NCBI GenBank assembly: GCA_039818165.1
Contig: JBCBUL010000012.1
Span: 11,078 to 75,077, forward strand
Direction of reading: 5' to 3'
Length of the DNA stretch: 64,000 nucleotides
Source of the DNA: UBA5336 sp039818165
GTDB lineage: Bacteria > Pseudomonadota > Alphaproteobacteria > Caulobacterales > Hyphomonadaceae
In this document: one piece after another, positions 16,804 to 25,143 of the stretch
How the letters are laid out: every line of letters begins with the position of its first letter
Position numbering within the stretch: position 1 is the stretch's first letter
Notes under the pieces: model-generated
Told to the model about the DNA's origin: nothing
Database searches by the model: none
Seen by the model: the letters and a program-made list of their open reading frames with translations, nothing else
Position numbers and translations under genes: made by a program

Positions 16804-18042
16804 ATGTATGACGCTAAAACAGTCAATCCGGCCGAATTCGGCATGGATGCGGAACGCTTAGCTGCGATTCCGGACTATTTCCAATCTCGCTATATCGACA
16901 CCGGCAAGTTGCCATGTGTGGCAAGTCTGGTGTCGCGCGGTGGCGAGGTCGTGCATGAATCCTACCGAGGTACGACCCATATTGGCGGCGAAGGCCAGCC
17001 GATCGGGCCTGATACGATTTTCCGCATTTATTCGATGACCAAACCCATCACGTCCCTCGCGGCGATGATGCTGGTTGAGCAAGGCGATTTGCGCCTCGAC
17101 CACGCCTTGTCCCGCTACATCCCAGAGTTTGCGGAGACCCAGGTTTGGGATGGCGGTACGCTAAACGACTTCAAGACGCGGGCTCCAGAGCGGGAAATCG
17201 AAATTCGCGACCTGTTCCTGCACACGTCCGGCCTGACCTATGGCTTTCTCTTCCAGCACGAGGTCGACGCCCTGTATCGCCGGGAAAAAGTCCTGGAAGA
17301 TTCCGAAACTTTGGGTGAGATGTGCACGCGTCTCGCAGGCTTTCCGCTCTTGTTCTCTCCGGGACAAAGATGGAATTACGGCCATTCAACTGATGTGCTT
17401 GCCCGTGTTGTTGAGATCGTCTCCGGCCTGGAGTTAGACGTTTTCTTCAAGACTAGGATCTTTGAGCCTCTTGGGATGGTCGATACGGACTTTTATGTGC
17501 CCGGCGACAAGATCGACCGCTTGACGGCATGTTTTCAGAAAAATCCGCTGGACCGCTCCATATCGCTGCAGGATGAAGCGGGTGCAGGTTCAAAGCTTTA
17601 TCGCGAGCGGCCCGGCGTCCTGAATGGCGGCGGCGGTCTCGTCTCGACCATGGGCGACTATCTGCGCTTCTGCCAGTGCCTTCAGAATGGTGGACGGCTT
17701 GGTTCCGCACGTTTGATCAGCCCGAAAACCTGGGAATTCATGGCCCAGAACCATCTGCCGGGCGGCGCGAGCATCAAACATATGGGGGACAAGACTTTCA
17801 GTGAGGCGCGCATGGACGGGAATGGATTTGGTCTGGGCGGATCGGTGATCATCAATGTCGCCGAGACGATGCAGCCCGGAAGTGTGGGCAGCTTCAGTTG
17901 GGGCGGTCTCGCAAGCACCTTTTTCTGGATTGACCCTATGGAAGACGTGATCGCGCTCCAGATGACCCAGATGATGCCATCCAGTGCATATCCCATTCGG
18001 CCCCAATTCCAGGCCCTTGTCTATGCCGCCCTCGATGGCTGA
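16804..18042 (+). CDS. Serine hydrolase of the beta-lactamase/EstB group
   Basis: A 412-residue class C beta-lactamase-fold hydrolase without a signal peptide, so probably a cytoplasmic esterase rather than a resistance enzyme. The nucleophile motif is SMTK (SxxK) in FRIYSMTKPITSLAAMM; the second motif is YGHS in WNYGHSTDVLARVVE, in the YxN position as in EstB-like esterases; GGGGLVSTMGDYLRF is a further family block. A ribosome site GGGGGGAG lies ahead of the ATG. It overlaps the next gene by eight bases. Confidence 0.9.
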   Translation: MYDAKTVNPAEFGMDAERLAAIPDYFQSRYIDTGKLPCVASLVSRGGEVVHESYRGTTHIGGEGQPIGPDTIFRIYSMTKPITSLAAMMLVEQGDLRLDHALSRYIPEFAETQVWDGGTLNDFKTRAPEREIEIRDLFLHTSGLTYGFLFQHEVDALYRREKVLEDSETLGEMCTRLAGFPLLFSPGQRWNYGHSTDVLARVVEIVSGLELDVFFKTRIFEPLGMVDTDFYVPGDKIDRLTACFQKNPLDRSISLQDEAGAGSKLYRERPGVLNGGGGLVSTMGDYLRFCQCLQNGGRLGSARLISPKTWEFMAQNHLPGGASIKHMGDKTFSEARMDGNGFGLGGSVIINVAETMQPGSVGSFSWGGLASTFFWIDPMEDVIALQMTQMMPSSAYPIRPQFQALVYAALDG

Positions 18043-18316
18043 CCTTGATGCCGCCGTCATCCGCTCTGTTATCCTGGACCTGATCGAGGAACGCGGGGCC
18101 GGGAAAACGATTTGTCCGAGCGAAGCAGCACGTGCCGCCTCACCGGAGGATTGGCGTGGGCTGATGAAAACTGTGCGGCGGGAGGCTGTTGCCATGGCGC
18201 TGGATGGACAGGCGTCGATCATGCGGAAGGGCAAGCCGGTCGACCCGCTCGACTTCAAAGGTGTCTATCGCATCGGTTTGCCCACTGGGGAGGTCGGCGA
18301 TGGCGAAGGCGCCTGA
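18035..18316 (+). CDS. DUF3253 protein
   Basis: A 93-residue protein with the DUF3253 pattern: a helical N-terminus (IRSVILDLIEERGAGKTICPSE), a winged-helix-like segment (WRGLMKTVRREAVAMALDG) and a C-terminal hairpin (ADP-like IMRKGKPVDPLDFKGVYRIG). Function unknown. Its ATG lies in the last codons of the esterase gene and its end overlaps the TfoX-domain gene by 17 bases, so three genes are tightly coupled. Confidence 0.82.
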   Translation: MADLDAAVIRSVILDLIEERGAGKTICPSEAARAASPEDWRGLMKTVRREAVAMALDGQASIMRKGKPVDPLDFKGVYRIGLPTGEVGDGEGA

Positions 18317-18662
18317 TCCTTTCCACGATTTCGTGGTCGAGCTGTTTGCCCCTCTGGGACTCGTCACGGTCCGGCGAATGTTTGGCGGGGCAGGGGTGTT
18401 TTCGAACAAGGTGATGTTCGCGCTACTCGCCGAAGGCGAGATCTATCTCAAATGCGACGCCGCCTTGCGCGAGGCCCTTGAGGCGGAAAACTCAGACCCG
18501 TTTGTTTGGGTGCGGCCCTCCGATGGCAGGCAGTTTGATATGGGTTATCTGAAACTACCAAGCGATGCTGCCGAGGACCCAGACCTGGCCAGCGCCTGGG
18601 GACGGCGCGCTCTGGATGTCGCGCTCAAGGCGAAATCAGCCAAAAAGAAGACAAAACCCTAA
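18300..18662 (+). CDS. TfoX N-terminal domain protein
   Basis: A 120-residue protein consisting of a TfoX/Sxy N-terminal domain: FVVELFAPLGLVTVRRMFGG, followed by GVFSNKVMFALLAEGEIYLKC and the C-terminal YLKLPSDAAEDPDLASAWGR. Stand-alone versions of this domain are common in alphaproteobacteria and their role is not known; the competence role of full-length TfoX should not be assumed. A Lys-rich tail follows. Last gene of the acyl-CoA dehydrogenase group. Confidence 0.85.
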   Translation: MAKAPDPFHDFVVELFAPLGLVTVRRMFGGAGVFSNKVMFALLAEGEIYLKCDAALREALEAENSDPFVWVRPSDGRQFDMGYLKLPSDAAEDPDLASAWGRRALDVALKAKSAKKKTKP

Positions 18663-18849
18663 GCTTTCAGGCGCAATCGCGGCAAACCTGTCCTGATTGT
18701 CATTAAATTGCCCGCGATACAGCCTGCCCACCGCCCCATTGTCCGGGCCAGTGGCGAGGGTGAGGGGCTTAACCTGCCCATCGAACCATGATTGAACATA
18801 TGAGGAGCGGATCGGCGTCTGGCGCGCCGTCCGGCGAGGAGGAGCAGAC

Positions 18850-19545
18850 ATGGCAAGCTTGGCCCTGGTCGACGACGACGAAAACATTGTGGCGTCACTG
18901 AAGATATTCTTTGAAGCCGAAGGCTATCAGGTGCGCACCTATTATGATGGCGAAGCCGCGCTTCCAGCGTTGACCGAGAACCCGCCGGACCTTGCCATCC
19001 TTGATGTCAAAATGCCGAAAATGGACGGGATGGAATTGTTACGGCGCCTGCGCGCGACGTCCGATCTCCCGGTGATCTTCCTCACATCCAAGGATGAGGA
19101 AATTGACGAGGTGATAGGCTTCAATATCGGCGCCGATGACTTTGTGCGAAAGCCGTGTTCCACGCGCCTCTTGTCCGAGCGGGTGAAGGCTGTGCTGCGC
19201 CGGTCGCGCGGCGGAGCAGGCGGGCCGGAAGAGGGCGACTCGAAGCCGATTGTGCGTGGTCGCCTCACGCTCGACCCGAACCGTCACGCCTGCAATTGGG
19301 ATGGCCATCCGGTGCGCCTGACGGTGACGGAGTTCCTGATCCTGCAATCGCTGGCCCAGCGGCCAGGCTATGTGAAGTCGCGCGACAATCTGATGGACGC
19401 GGCCTATGACGACCAGATCTATGTGGACGACCGCACGATCGACAGTCACATCAAGCGCCTACGCAAGAAGTTCCGCGAAGTGGATGGCGAATTCGATGCC
19501 ATCGAGACGCTCTATGGCGTGGGGTACCGCTACACTGAGACCTGA
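18850..19545 (+). CDS. chvI: Response regulator ChvI
   Basis: A 231-residue OmpR-family regulator. The receiver domain has the acidic pair DDD at 8-10, phosphoacceptor D52 in LAILDVKMP, and FLTSKDEE near residue 77-84; the C-terminal winged helix ends with RTIDSHIKRLRKKFREVDGE and ETLYGVGYRY, the typical ChvI/ExoR-ChvG-ChvI family wording. It controls envelope, exopolysaccharide and acid/host responses in alphaproteobacteria. Its kinase, chvG, lies downstream, separated by a cyclophilin gene. A site GAGGAGGAG precedes the ATG. Confidence 0.93.
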   Translation: MASLALVDDDENIVASLKIFFEAEGYQVRTYYDGEAALPALTENPPDLAILDVKMPKMDGMELLRRLRATSDLPVIFLTSKDEEIDEVIGFNIGADDFVRKPCSTRLLSERVKAVLRRSRGGAGGPEEGDSKPIVRGRLTLDPNRHACNWDGHPVRLTVTEFLILQSLAQRPGYVKSRDNLMDAAYDDQIYVDDRTIDSHIKRLRKKFREVDGEFDAIETLYGVGYRYTET

Positions 19546-19663
19546 TCATTGTTCGGTCGCTGACCAATGACACTGAAGGCCGTTTGCCACTGCATCGCCG
19601 CTTTGCAAGCGCGGGGGGATAGACTAGCCATGGGCAAAAGCTCTCACGGAAAGGTGGCAAACC

Positions 19664-20128
19664 ATGGCTGATCCCGAAAACACACTCATCCTCGAAACCA
19701 CAAAGGGTTCGGTGACAATAGACCTTCTCCCGGACGTGGCACCGCATCATGTCGCCCGGCTAAAGGAACTCGCTCGCGAGGGATTCTATGACGGGATCAT
19801 TTTCCACCGAGTCATCGACGGGTTCATGGCGCAAGTTGGTTGTCCGGACGGAACCGGCATGGGCGGGTCTTCCAAGCCAGACCTGAAGCAGGAGTTCAAC
19901 GCGGTGCCCCATGTTCGCGGAACATGCTCCATGGCGCGAACGAACAATCCAAACTCTGCCAACAGCCAGTTTTTCATCTGCTTCGACGATGCCAGCTTTC
20001 TCGACAAACAGTACACCGTTTGGGGTCAGGTCAGCGCTGGCATGGATGTGGTTGACCAGTTGCAGAAAGGCGAGCCGCCCCGCAACCCCGATTCCATCGT
20101 GTCCATGAAAGTGGCCGCTGACACCTAG
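19664..20128 (+). CDS. ppiB: Cyclophilin-type peptidyl-prolyl isomerase
   Basis: A 154-residue single-domain cyclophilin without a signal peptide, so cytoplasmic. Active-site blocks are FHRVIDGFMAQVG, the arginine and following phenylalanine of the catalytic site, and ANSQFFICF with GQVSAGMDVVD. It catalyses proline cis-trans isomerisation. Its place between chvI and chvG, 118 bp after the one and 13 bp before the other, is unusual: the kinase gene normally follows the regulator directly. Confidence 0.93.
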   Translation: MADPENTLILETTKGSVTIDLLPDVAPHHVARLKELAREGFYDGIIFHRVIDGFMAQVGCPDGTGMGGSSKPDLKQEFNAVPHVRGTCSMARTNNPNSANSQFFICFDDASFLDKQYTVWGQVSAGMDVVDQLQKGEPPRNPDSIVSMKVAADT

Positions 20129-20141
20129 GACCCTCACGGCC

Positions 20142-21749
20142 ATGGCCAAGCGGATGCCAAAAGTCAGTCGAAGAAACGGACGCGGCAGCGGCGTCCTGGG
20201 CTCTCGTATTGCCCGGCTGATTTTTGCATCCAATCTGGCCGGTCTCGCCATCTTGCTTGTTGGTGCCATGGTGCTGAATGAGATGCGGGCCGGCCTCGTT
20301 GTCTCCAAAAAGCAGGATCTTGAAGCCCAGGCCCAGGTGTTTCAGAACTTGCTCAGCGGCGGGGCTACGCGCGGAACACCAGCGCCCATGATGGATGTGG
20401 ACCTCGCCGCAGCGGTGATCCGCGACCTGTCGCTGCCCCAAACCATCCGCGCGCAGGTTCGTGCGACAGACCGGGACGTGGTAGCCGACAGTTTCCTTCT
20501 GTCTGACCGGGTCGACGTGTCTGCGCTGCCGCCCATTCGCGATCCCGGCGCATTCTCAAAATGGAGTGCAGGGCTGTCCCGATGGGCGAGCGATCAACTG
20601 GCTGACATTTTACCTGACCGGGGCGGGGCATCGGTGCGCGCGCGGACCTTCGATGAAGAATTCGCTGCCGCACTCGAAGGCGATATGGCCTCAAGCCAGC
20701 GTTTTTCAGATCGGGGCCAGCGCGTCATTTCGGTCTCCGTACCGGTCCAACGCGTGTCTGCAGTCGTTGGCGTCCTGACGCTTGAGGCGAGCGACATCGA
20801 AGAAATCGTCCGGGCCGAGCGCGCGGCCTTGTTACCCTTTATCCTCGTTGCCGTCCTTGTCGCGTTCATTACATCAAGCTTGCTGACGCTGGGGATTGCG
20901 CGACCTTTGAGACGATTGGCGGTCGCAGCTGATCGGGTTCGGTCGGGAACGTCGGAATCGCTGGATCTGCCGCAACTCAAGAAGCGGAAAGATGAGATCG
21001 GCGACCTGGCCGAGTCGCTTGAGGCCATGACCGGTGCTTTACTTGAACGTATTGTGGCCAATGAACGCTTCGCCGCCGATGTGGCCCATGAGCTCAAGAA
21101 CCCACTGACGTCGATCCGTTCAGCTGTGGAAACGGCAGAGAAGGTTCAGGGCGACCCGGTGGCTTTGGAGAAGCTGCGCGGGGTCATTGCAAGCGATGTT
21201 CGCCGCCTGGACCGATTGATTACAGACATCTCAAATGCGTCGCGTTTGGAGGCGGAGGTCACACGTGTTCCTTCCGCACGGCTCGACATAGGGCGGCTGT
21301 GTGCGGACATCGTAGAGACCTATACGGCGATATCGGGCGAGCGGGATGTCGGCGTCGTCTTCGACGACCAGACCATGGCCGCGGGGTTGAAAGTGCGCGG
21401 GCGGGATGGGCCGCTCGGCCAGGTTCTACGCAACCTTATCGACAATGCGCGGTCATTCTCTCCTGAAGGAGGTCAGGTGCGCTTGATCCTCGAGCAAGTG
21501 AATGATGGACGCCAGACCATTGCTCGCATCCGCGTCGAGGATGACGGGCCGGGTATTCCCCCAGACAAGCTGGAAAAGATTTTTGATCGCTTCTACACGG
21601 ATCGCCCTGCTGGCGCAGCGTTCGGCAACAATTCTGGGCTCGGACTGTCGATTGTTGCGCAAATCATCGAAACCCATCGCGGCAAGGTCTATGCGGAGAA
21701 TCGTGAGGCTGGCGGTGCCCGGTTCACGATAGACTTACCCGCGGCGTGA
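20142..21749 (+). CDS. chvG: Sensor histidine kinase ChvG
   Basis: A 535-residue membrane kinase. Transmembrane helices are near residues 26-45 and 225-248, bracketing a periplasmic sensor domain of about 180 residues. A HAMP segment follows (ARPLRRLAVAADRVRSG), then the dimerisation/phosphoacceptor helix with H316 in VAHELKNPLTSI, and the ATPase domain with N-box NLIDNARSFSPEGG, DDGPGIPPDKLEKIFDRFY and GNNSGLGLSIVAQI. It should phosphorylate ChvI. The usual hprK gene does not follow; an AbgT transporter gene does. Confidence 0.93.
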   Translation: MAKRMPKVSRRNGRGSGVLGSRIARLIFASNLAGLAILLVGAMVLNEMRAGLVVSKKQDLEAQAQVFQNLLSGGATRGTPAPMMDVDLAAAVIRDLSLPQTIRAQVRATDRDVVADSFLLSDRVDVSALPPIRDPGAFSKWSAGLSRWASDQLADILPDRGGASVRARTFDEEFAAALEGDMASSQRFSDRGQRVISVSVPVQRVSAVVGVLTLEASDIEEIVRAERAALLPFILVAVLVAFITSSLLTLGIARPLRRLAVAADRVRSGTSESLDLPQLKKRKDEIGDLAESLEAMTGALLERIVANERFAADVAHELKNPLTSIRSAVETAEKVQGDPVALEKLRGVIASDVRRLDRLITDISNASRLEAEVTRVPSARLDIGRLCADIVETYTAISGERDVGVVFDDQTMAAGLKVRGRDGPLGQVLRNLIDNARSFSPEGGQVRLILEQVNDGRQTIARIRVEDDGPGIPPDKLEKIFDRFYTDRPAGAAFGNNSGLGLSIVAQIIETHRGKVYAENREAGGARFTIDLPAA

Positions 21750-21813
21750 TTTGTGTCCGCTCCCAGGCGCGGTATATGGCAGTTCGGTAACACAGCAGTC
21801 GAGGACACCAGAC

Positions 21814-23430
21814 ATGACCGATACCTTGGGCGCGCAAGCGCCTCAGCCCGCACAGAAGGGCTTTCTGGGATGGGTTGAGCGGACTGGAAACCGTCTGCCG
21901 GATCCGGTCTTTATCTTCTTTTACCTGATCATCCTGCTTGTGATCATTTCAGTCGCCTGCGCCGTGTTTGGTGTTTCGGCGGTCCACCCAACCCAGGTGA
22001 CCGATGACGGTTCGCCGCTCATAGTATCCGCAGCCAGCCTGCTATCGCCGGACAATATCCGCAGGCTTTGGGTCGAGATGCCCGCCACCTTCACCCACTT
22101 CCACCCCCTGGGATATGTTCTGGTTGTCATGCTCGGGGCAGGGGTGGCAGAGCGGTCCGGCCTATTCGCCAGCGCCATTCGCGGGGCGGTGAGGGATGCA
22201 CCCAAGTTCCTGCTGACGCCACTCGTCGCGCTCGTCGCTATGTTGTCGAACCACGCGGCGGACGCGGGTTATGTCGTAATGATCCCTTTGGCTGCGATTG
22301 TGTTTGCCTCCGCCGGTCGCCATCCCCTGGCAGGAATCGCAGCCGCCTTTGCCGGCGTTTCAGGCGGGTTTTCGGCGAATGTCGCGCCGGGACAACTCGA
22401 TGCGCTTTTGTTCGGCATCACCGAGACAGCCTATGAAGCCAGCCAGATCGATGCGGGTTGGAGCATGAACATTGCGGGCAACTGGGCGTTTATCTCGGCG
22501 CTTCTGCTACTTTACCTGCCGGTTATCTGGTACGTGACCGACCGCATTATCGAACCGCGACTCGGTAAATGGGTGCCGGAAGCCGGCGCCGATACCAGCA
22601 GCTATGGCGACGAAGACAAGCCTCTCACCACCGAGCAGAAGCGCGGTTTAATCTGGGCACTATTTGCGATCCTCGGCGTTTGCGCGCTGTGGGCAGCGAT
22701 GACGTTCGGTCCGGGCACGCCCCTGCTCGCGGATGGGCCCGGCACGGAAAACGACCCTTGGTATACAGTGGCCGGACCATTTTTCCAATCCCTTGTGGCG
22801 GGCTTCCTTATCCTATTTCTCGCCGCTGGATGGGCCTATGGCGCTGCGGCGGGTACGATCAACAACCACCGGGACCTGGTGAACATGATGGCGGAAGCCA
22901 TGAAGGATATGGGCTATTATCTGGTCCTTGCCTTTGCGGCTGCGCACTTTGTGGCGATGTTCGGATGGTCGAATCTTGGGCTGATCAGCGCCGTGCATGG
23001 GGCTGACGCGATTCAGAACAGCGGATTACCTTTGCCGATTGTTTTGGGTCTGATTGTCCTGTTCACGGGACTGTTGAACCTGTTCGTAGGGTCGGCCAGC
23101 GCGAAATGGGCGCTTTTGGCACCCGTGCTTGTCCCCATGCTCATGTTGCTAGGGATCAGTCCGGAAGCAGCGACAGCGGCCTATCGCGTCGGAGATGGCG
23201 CGACGAACATCATCACGCCGCTCATGGTGTACTTCCCGCTGATCCTGGTCTTCGCCCAGCGTTGGAAATCGGATTTCGGTCTTGGCAGTCTGACAGCGAT
23301 GATGATTCCCTATTCGATCTGGCTCCTGATCTCCGGTGTCGTATTGATCATGGCCTGGATCTATCTCGGATTGCCCCTTGGGCCCGGTGCGCCGGTGGGG
23401 ATTTCGCTGCCAGAAATCGCGACCCCGTAA
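21814..23430 (+). CDS. AbgT-family transporter
   Basis: A 538-residue inner-membrane transporter with about ten to twelve hydrophobic segments. The AbgT pattern is clear: GFLGWVERTGNRLPDPVFIFFYL at the N-terminus, HPLGYVLVVMLGAGVAERSG, LSNHAADAGYVVMIPLAA and the C-terminal GDGATNIITPLMVYFPL. Members import p-aminobenzoyl-glutamate or export sulfonamides. The ATG at 21814 starts the conserved region; an upstream in-frame start at 21751 is less likely. Its position between chvG and the EIIA-Man/HPr genes replaces hprK in the order usual for this class. Confidence 0.9.
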   Translation: MTDTLGAQAPQPAQKGFLGWVERTGNRLPDPVFIFFYLIILLVIISVACAVFGVSAVHPTQVTDDGSPLIVSAASLLSPDNIRRLWVEMPATFTHFHPLGYVLVVMLGAGVAERSGLFASAIRGAVRDAPKFLLTPLVALVAMLSNHAADAGYVVMIPLAAIVFASAGRHPLAGIAAAFAGVSGGFSANVAPGQLDALLFGITETAYEASQIDAGWSMNIAGNWAFISALLLLYLPVIWYVTDRIIEPRLGKWVPEAGADTSSYGDEDKPLTTEQKRGLIWALFAILGVCALWAAMTFGPGTPLLADGPGTENDPWYTVAGPFFQSLVAGFLILFLAAGWAYGAAAGTINNHRDLVNMMAEAMKDMGYYLVLAFAAAHFVAMFGWSNLGLISAVHGADAIQNSGLPLPIVLGLIVLFTGLLNLFVGSASAKWALLAPVLVPMLMLLGISPEAATAAYRVGDGATNIITPLMVYFPLILVFAQRWKSDFGLGSLTAMMIPYSIWLLISGVVLIMAWIYLGLPLGPGAPVGISLPEIATP

Positions 23431-23442
23431 TTGGTATCTTGA

Positions 23443-23488
23443 CCCAGGCAAATTGTGTGTCAGCGTTATGACACGGCATTTGCCTGGG
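23443..23488 (+). promoter_or_regulatory. Two-part RNA hairpin over the EIIA-Man ribosome site
   Basis: Outer stem CCCAGGCAAAT (23443-23453) pairs perfectly with ATTTGCCTGGG (23478-23488); a 3x3 internal loop leads to inner stem GTGTCA/TGACAC (23457-23462, 23469-23474) with loop GCGTTA. There is no T run, so it is not a simple terminator. The Shine-Dalgarno-like GGGAA at 23486-23490 is inside the 3' arm, just upstream of the EIIA-Man start, so folding would hide it. It could be a translational control element, a processing site protecting mRNA ends, or a DNA operator (TGTCA/TGACA). Confidence 0.6.
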
Positions 23489-23498
23489 AAGTATGCAC

Positions 23499-23900
23499 AT
23501 GATCGGTATCGTCGTGGTCAGCCACGGAAAACTGTCGAAGGAGCTGGTTGCCGCCGCGCAGCATGTTGTTGGCATGCAAAAGCGGTTTCGGGCGATCACA
23601 ATAGAGGCTGAGGACGATATCGAAGCGCGCCGGGAAGAAATCCGCGAGACCGCGCGCGCCTGTGATGACGGTTCGGGCGTTATCATCCTTACCGATATGT
23701 TCGGTGGCACCCCGTCAAATTTAGCCATTTCGGTCATGAGTGCCGGCAAGGTCGAGGTGATTGCCGGTGTGAACCTGCCCATGCTGATCAAGCTGGCGGA
23801 AGTGCGTGAACACCTTTCCCTGGATGAAGCATGTGAGTCTGCTGCCGAAGCCGGGCGCAAATACATCAATATCGCATCAGAGCTGATGAGCCGTGCCTGA
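23499..23900 (+). CDS. PTS EIIA component, mannose type
   Basis: A 133-residue EIIA-Man-fold phosphocarrier. The phosphorylated histidine is H9 in IGIVVVSHGKLS; the TDMFGGTPSNLA block near residue 65 is diagnostic. In alphaproteobacteria this protein belongs to an incomplete phosphotransferase chain (EINtr, HPr, EIIA) that signals nitrogen and carbon state rather than importing sugar. The ATG at 23499 is chosen over 23493 because GGGAA lies eight bases ahead of it. The next gene (HPr) overlaps its end. No hprK was found in the window. Confidence 0.93.
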   Translation: MIGIVVVSHGKLSKELVAAAQHVVGMQKRFRAITIEAEDDIEARREEIRETARACDDGSGVIILTDMFGGTPSNLAISVMSAGKVEVIAGVNLPMLIKLAEVREHLSLDEACESAAEAGRKYINIASELMSRA

Positions 23901-24231
23901 CGACGACTGCGTGCCTGCACTGCAAAAGGCGACCATTGTAAATGTGAAGGGGCTTCACGCCCGGGCTTCGGCTGCCTTGTCAAAGGTGGCGGCTCAGTTT
24001 GATGCGAAGGTCACGGTGACCCATCGTGATGTGAGCGCAGATGCACGCTCGATCATGGATTTGCTTTTGCTGGTGGCATCAAAGGGCTGCGAGATTGAGA
24101 TCTCTGCGGAGGGGCCAGAAGCCGCTGAAGCTGTCACGGCCGTGGCAAGCCTGGTGGCTGATGGCTTTGGTGAAAAAGATGCGCCAATCGCGCCAGACGC
24201 CGACAGGACTAAAAGTTCGCCCTCGGGGTAG
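23893..24231 (+). CDS. ptsH: HPr phosphocarrier protein
   Basis: A 112-residue HPr-type protein. The phosphorylated histidine is H22 in VKGLHARASAAL; the regulatory serine region is DARSIMDLLLL, so the HprK target serine is kept even though no hprK is present nearby. The start is GTG at 23893, eight bases inside the EIIA gene. About 20 extra residues extend the C-terminus (ending DADRTKSSPSG) beyond the usual 85-90. Its last 23 bases overlap the end of the convergent EF-hand gene. Confidence 0.92.
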   Translation: MPDDDCVPALQKATIVNVKGLHARASAALSKVAAQFDAKVTVTHRDVSADARSIMDLLLLVASKGCEIEISAEGPEAAEAVTAVASLVADGFGEKDAPIAPDADRTKSSPSG

Positions 24232-24748
24232 GGCGCAGTTCCGCTCCGTTTAGACGACGCTCGCGGCGTTCCAGCTGAGGCGCTTCGAGATCCGTGATTG
24301 AGATGTTGCCCGAGGCGGGATCAACATATGCGCTCGCGATCGTGGTCACGACTTGCGCAAACTCAGCCTCGCTCACCATCCGATCGAGGTTTGGATCGAA
24401 GCGGACCGGATTCGCCAGGGAATCGTCCCGCGTCGGAAGTTGCTCGGCCCAGGCTTGCTGTTCCAGAGCGCTCAGAGCGCCATCGCCGTTTGCATCGGCC
24501 GCTTCAAAAGCTGTCGCCGTGCCCTGCGCGCGTTCTGCCTGGGTGACCGTGCCGTCCTCGTTCAAGTCGAATGACAAAAGGAGACCGCCCCCGGGAACAT
24601 AGCGTGCAGGTCGCTCCCCAGGCAGCGTAACTTTTGCCGCGCCATTGCCGGGCAGGCGAACGATATCTCCTTCAGCTGACTGAGCGCTCACCGCAGATGC
24701 GGGCGCAAAAATCAGGATGCAAAGACTGATCAGGGCAGGGAGGCGCAT
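24209..24748 (-). CDS. Secreted EF-hand protein
   Basis: A 179-residue exported protein, signal peptide about 1-22 (ending AVSAQ). Two good calcium loops are visible, DLNEDGTVTQAE and DANGDGALSALE, and a third weaker one, DPNLDRMVSEAE, in which position 6 is Arg instead of Gly. A fourth possible loop (DPASGNISITDLE) is degenerate. It probably binds Ca2+ in the periplasm or outside; its partner is unknown. GGAG precedes the ATG. It converges on ptsH with an overlap of 23 bases. Confidence 0.8.
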   Translation of the reverse strand: MRLPALISLCILIFAPASAVSAQSAEGDIVRLPGNGAAKVTLPGERPARYVPGGGLLLSFDLNEDGTVTQAERAQGTATAFEAADANGDGALSALEQQAWAEQLPTRDDSLANPVRFDPNLDRMVSEAEFAQVVTTIASAYVDPASGNISITDLEAPQLERRERRLNGAELRPTPRANF

Positions 24749-24816
24749 TCGGATTCTCCGGCGTCGGTTGGCCTTAATCTACGCATATGTTGCGTGAATG
24801 CCACATGAGAATGCTG

Positions 24817-25143
24817 TTAGACTGAAAAACTGGTTCCGCACCCGCACGCGGCCGTCGCGTTTGGATTGTTGATCTTGAAGGCCGCGCCAATCAGCTCTGT
24901 CGTGAAGTCGATCTCCGAACCATGAAGAAATTCAAGGCTCATTTCGTCAATCACGACCCCGACACCATTGCGTTCGACCAGTAAGTCGTCACTGTTCTGT
25001 GTGTCGGTCAGGTCAAACTTGTAGGAAAAGCCGGAACATCCGCCCCCATCCACGGAAACGCGGAGGAGTTTAGCGTCGGGCTGCTTGGCCAGAATCGCCT
25101 TAATGCGCTTTGCAGCAGATTCGGTGAGGGTCACATTTGCCAT
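24817..25143 (-). CDS. erpA: Iron-sulfur insertion protein ErpA
   Basis: A 108-residue A-type carrier. Its three cysteines are in VDGGGCSGFSYKF and AACGCGTSFSV. The sequence (LTESAAKRIKAILAKQ, then SLEFLHGSEIDFT) fits ErpA, which delivers clusters to essential apoproteins. It is divergent from dgt: the two ATG codons overlap in CATG at 25141-25144, so the promoter of each must lie in the other's coding sequence or in a leaderless arrangement. Confidence 0.92.
   Translation of the reverse strand: MANVTLTESAAKRIKAILAKQPDAKLLRVSVDGGGCSGFSYKFDLTDTQNSDDLLVERNGVGVVIDEMSLEFLHGSEIDFTTELIGAAFKINNPNATAACGCGTSFSV

Noticed and set aside
22068..22436. 122-codon frame inside the AbgT transporter gene
   Set aside because: Out-of-frame shadow of abgT; Arg/Gly/Cys-rich translation with no start context.
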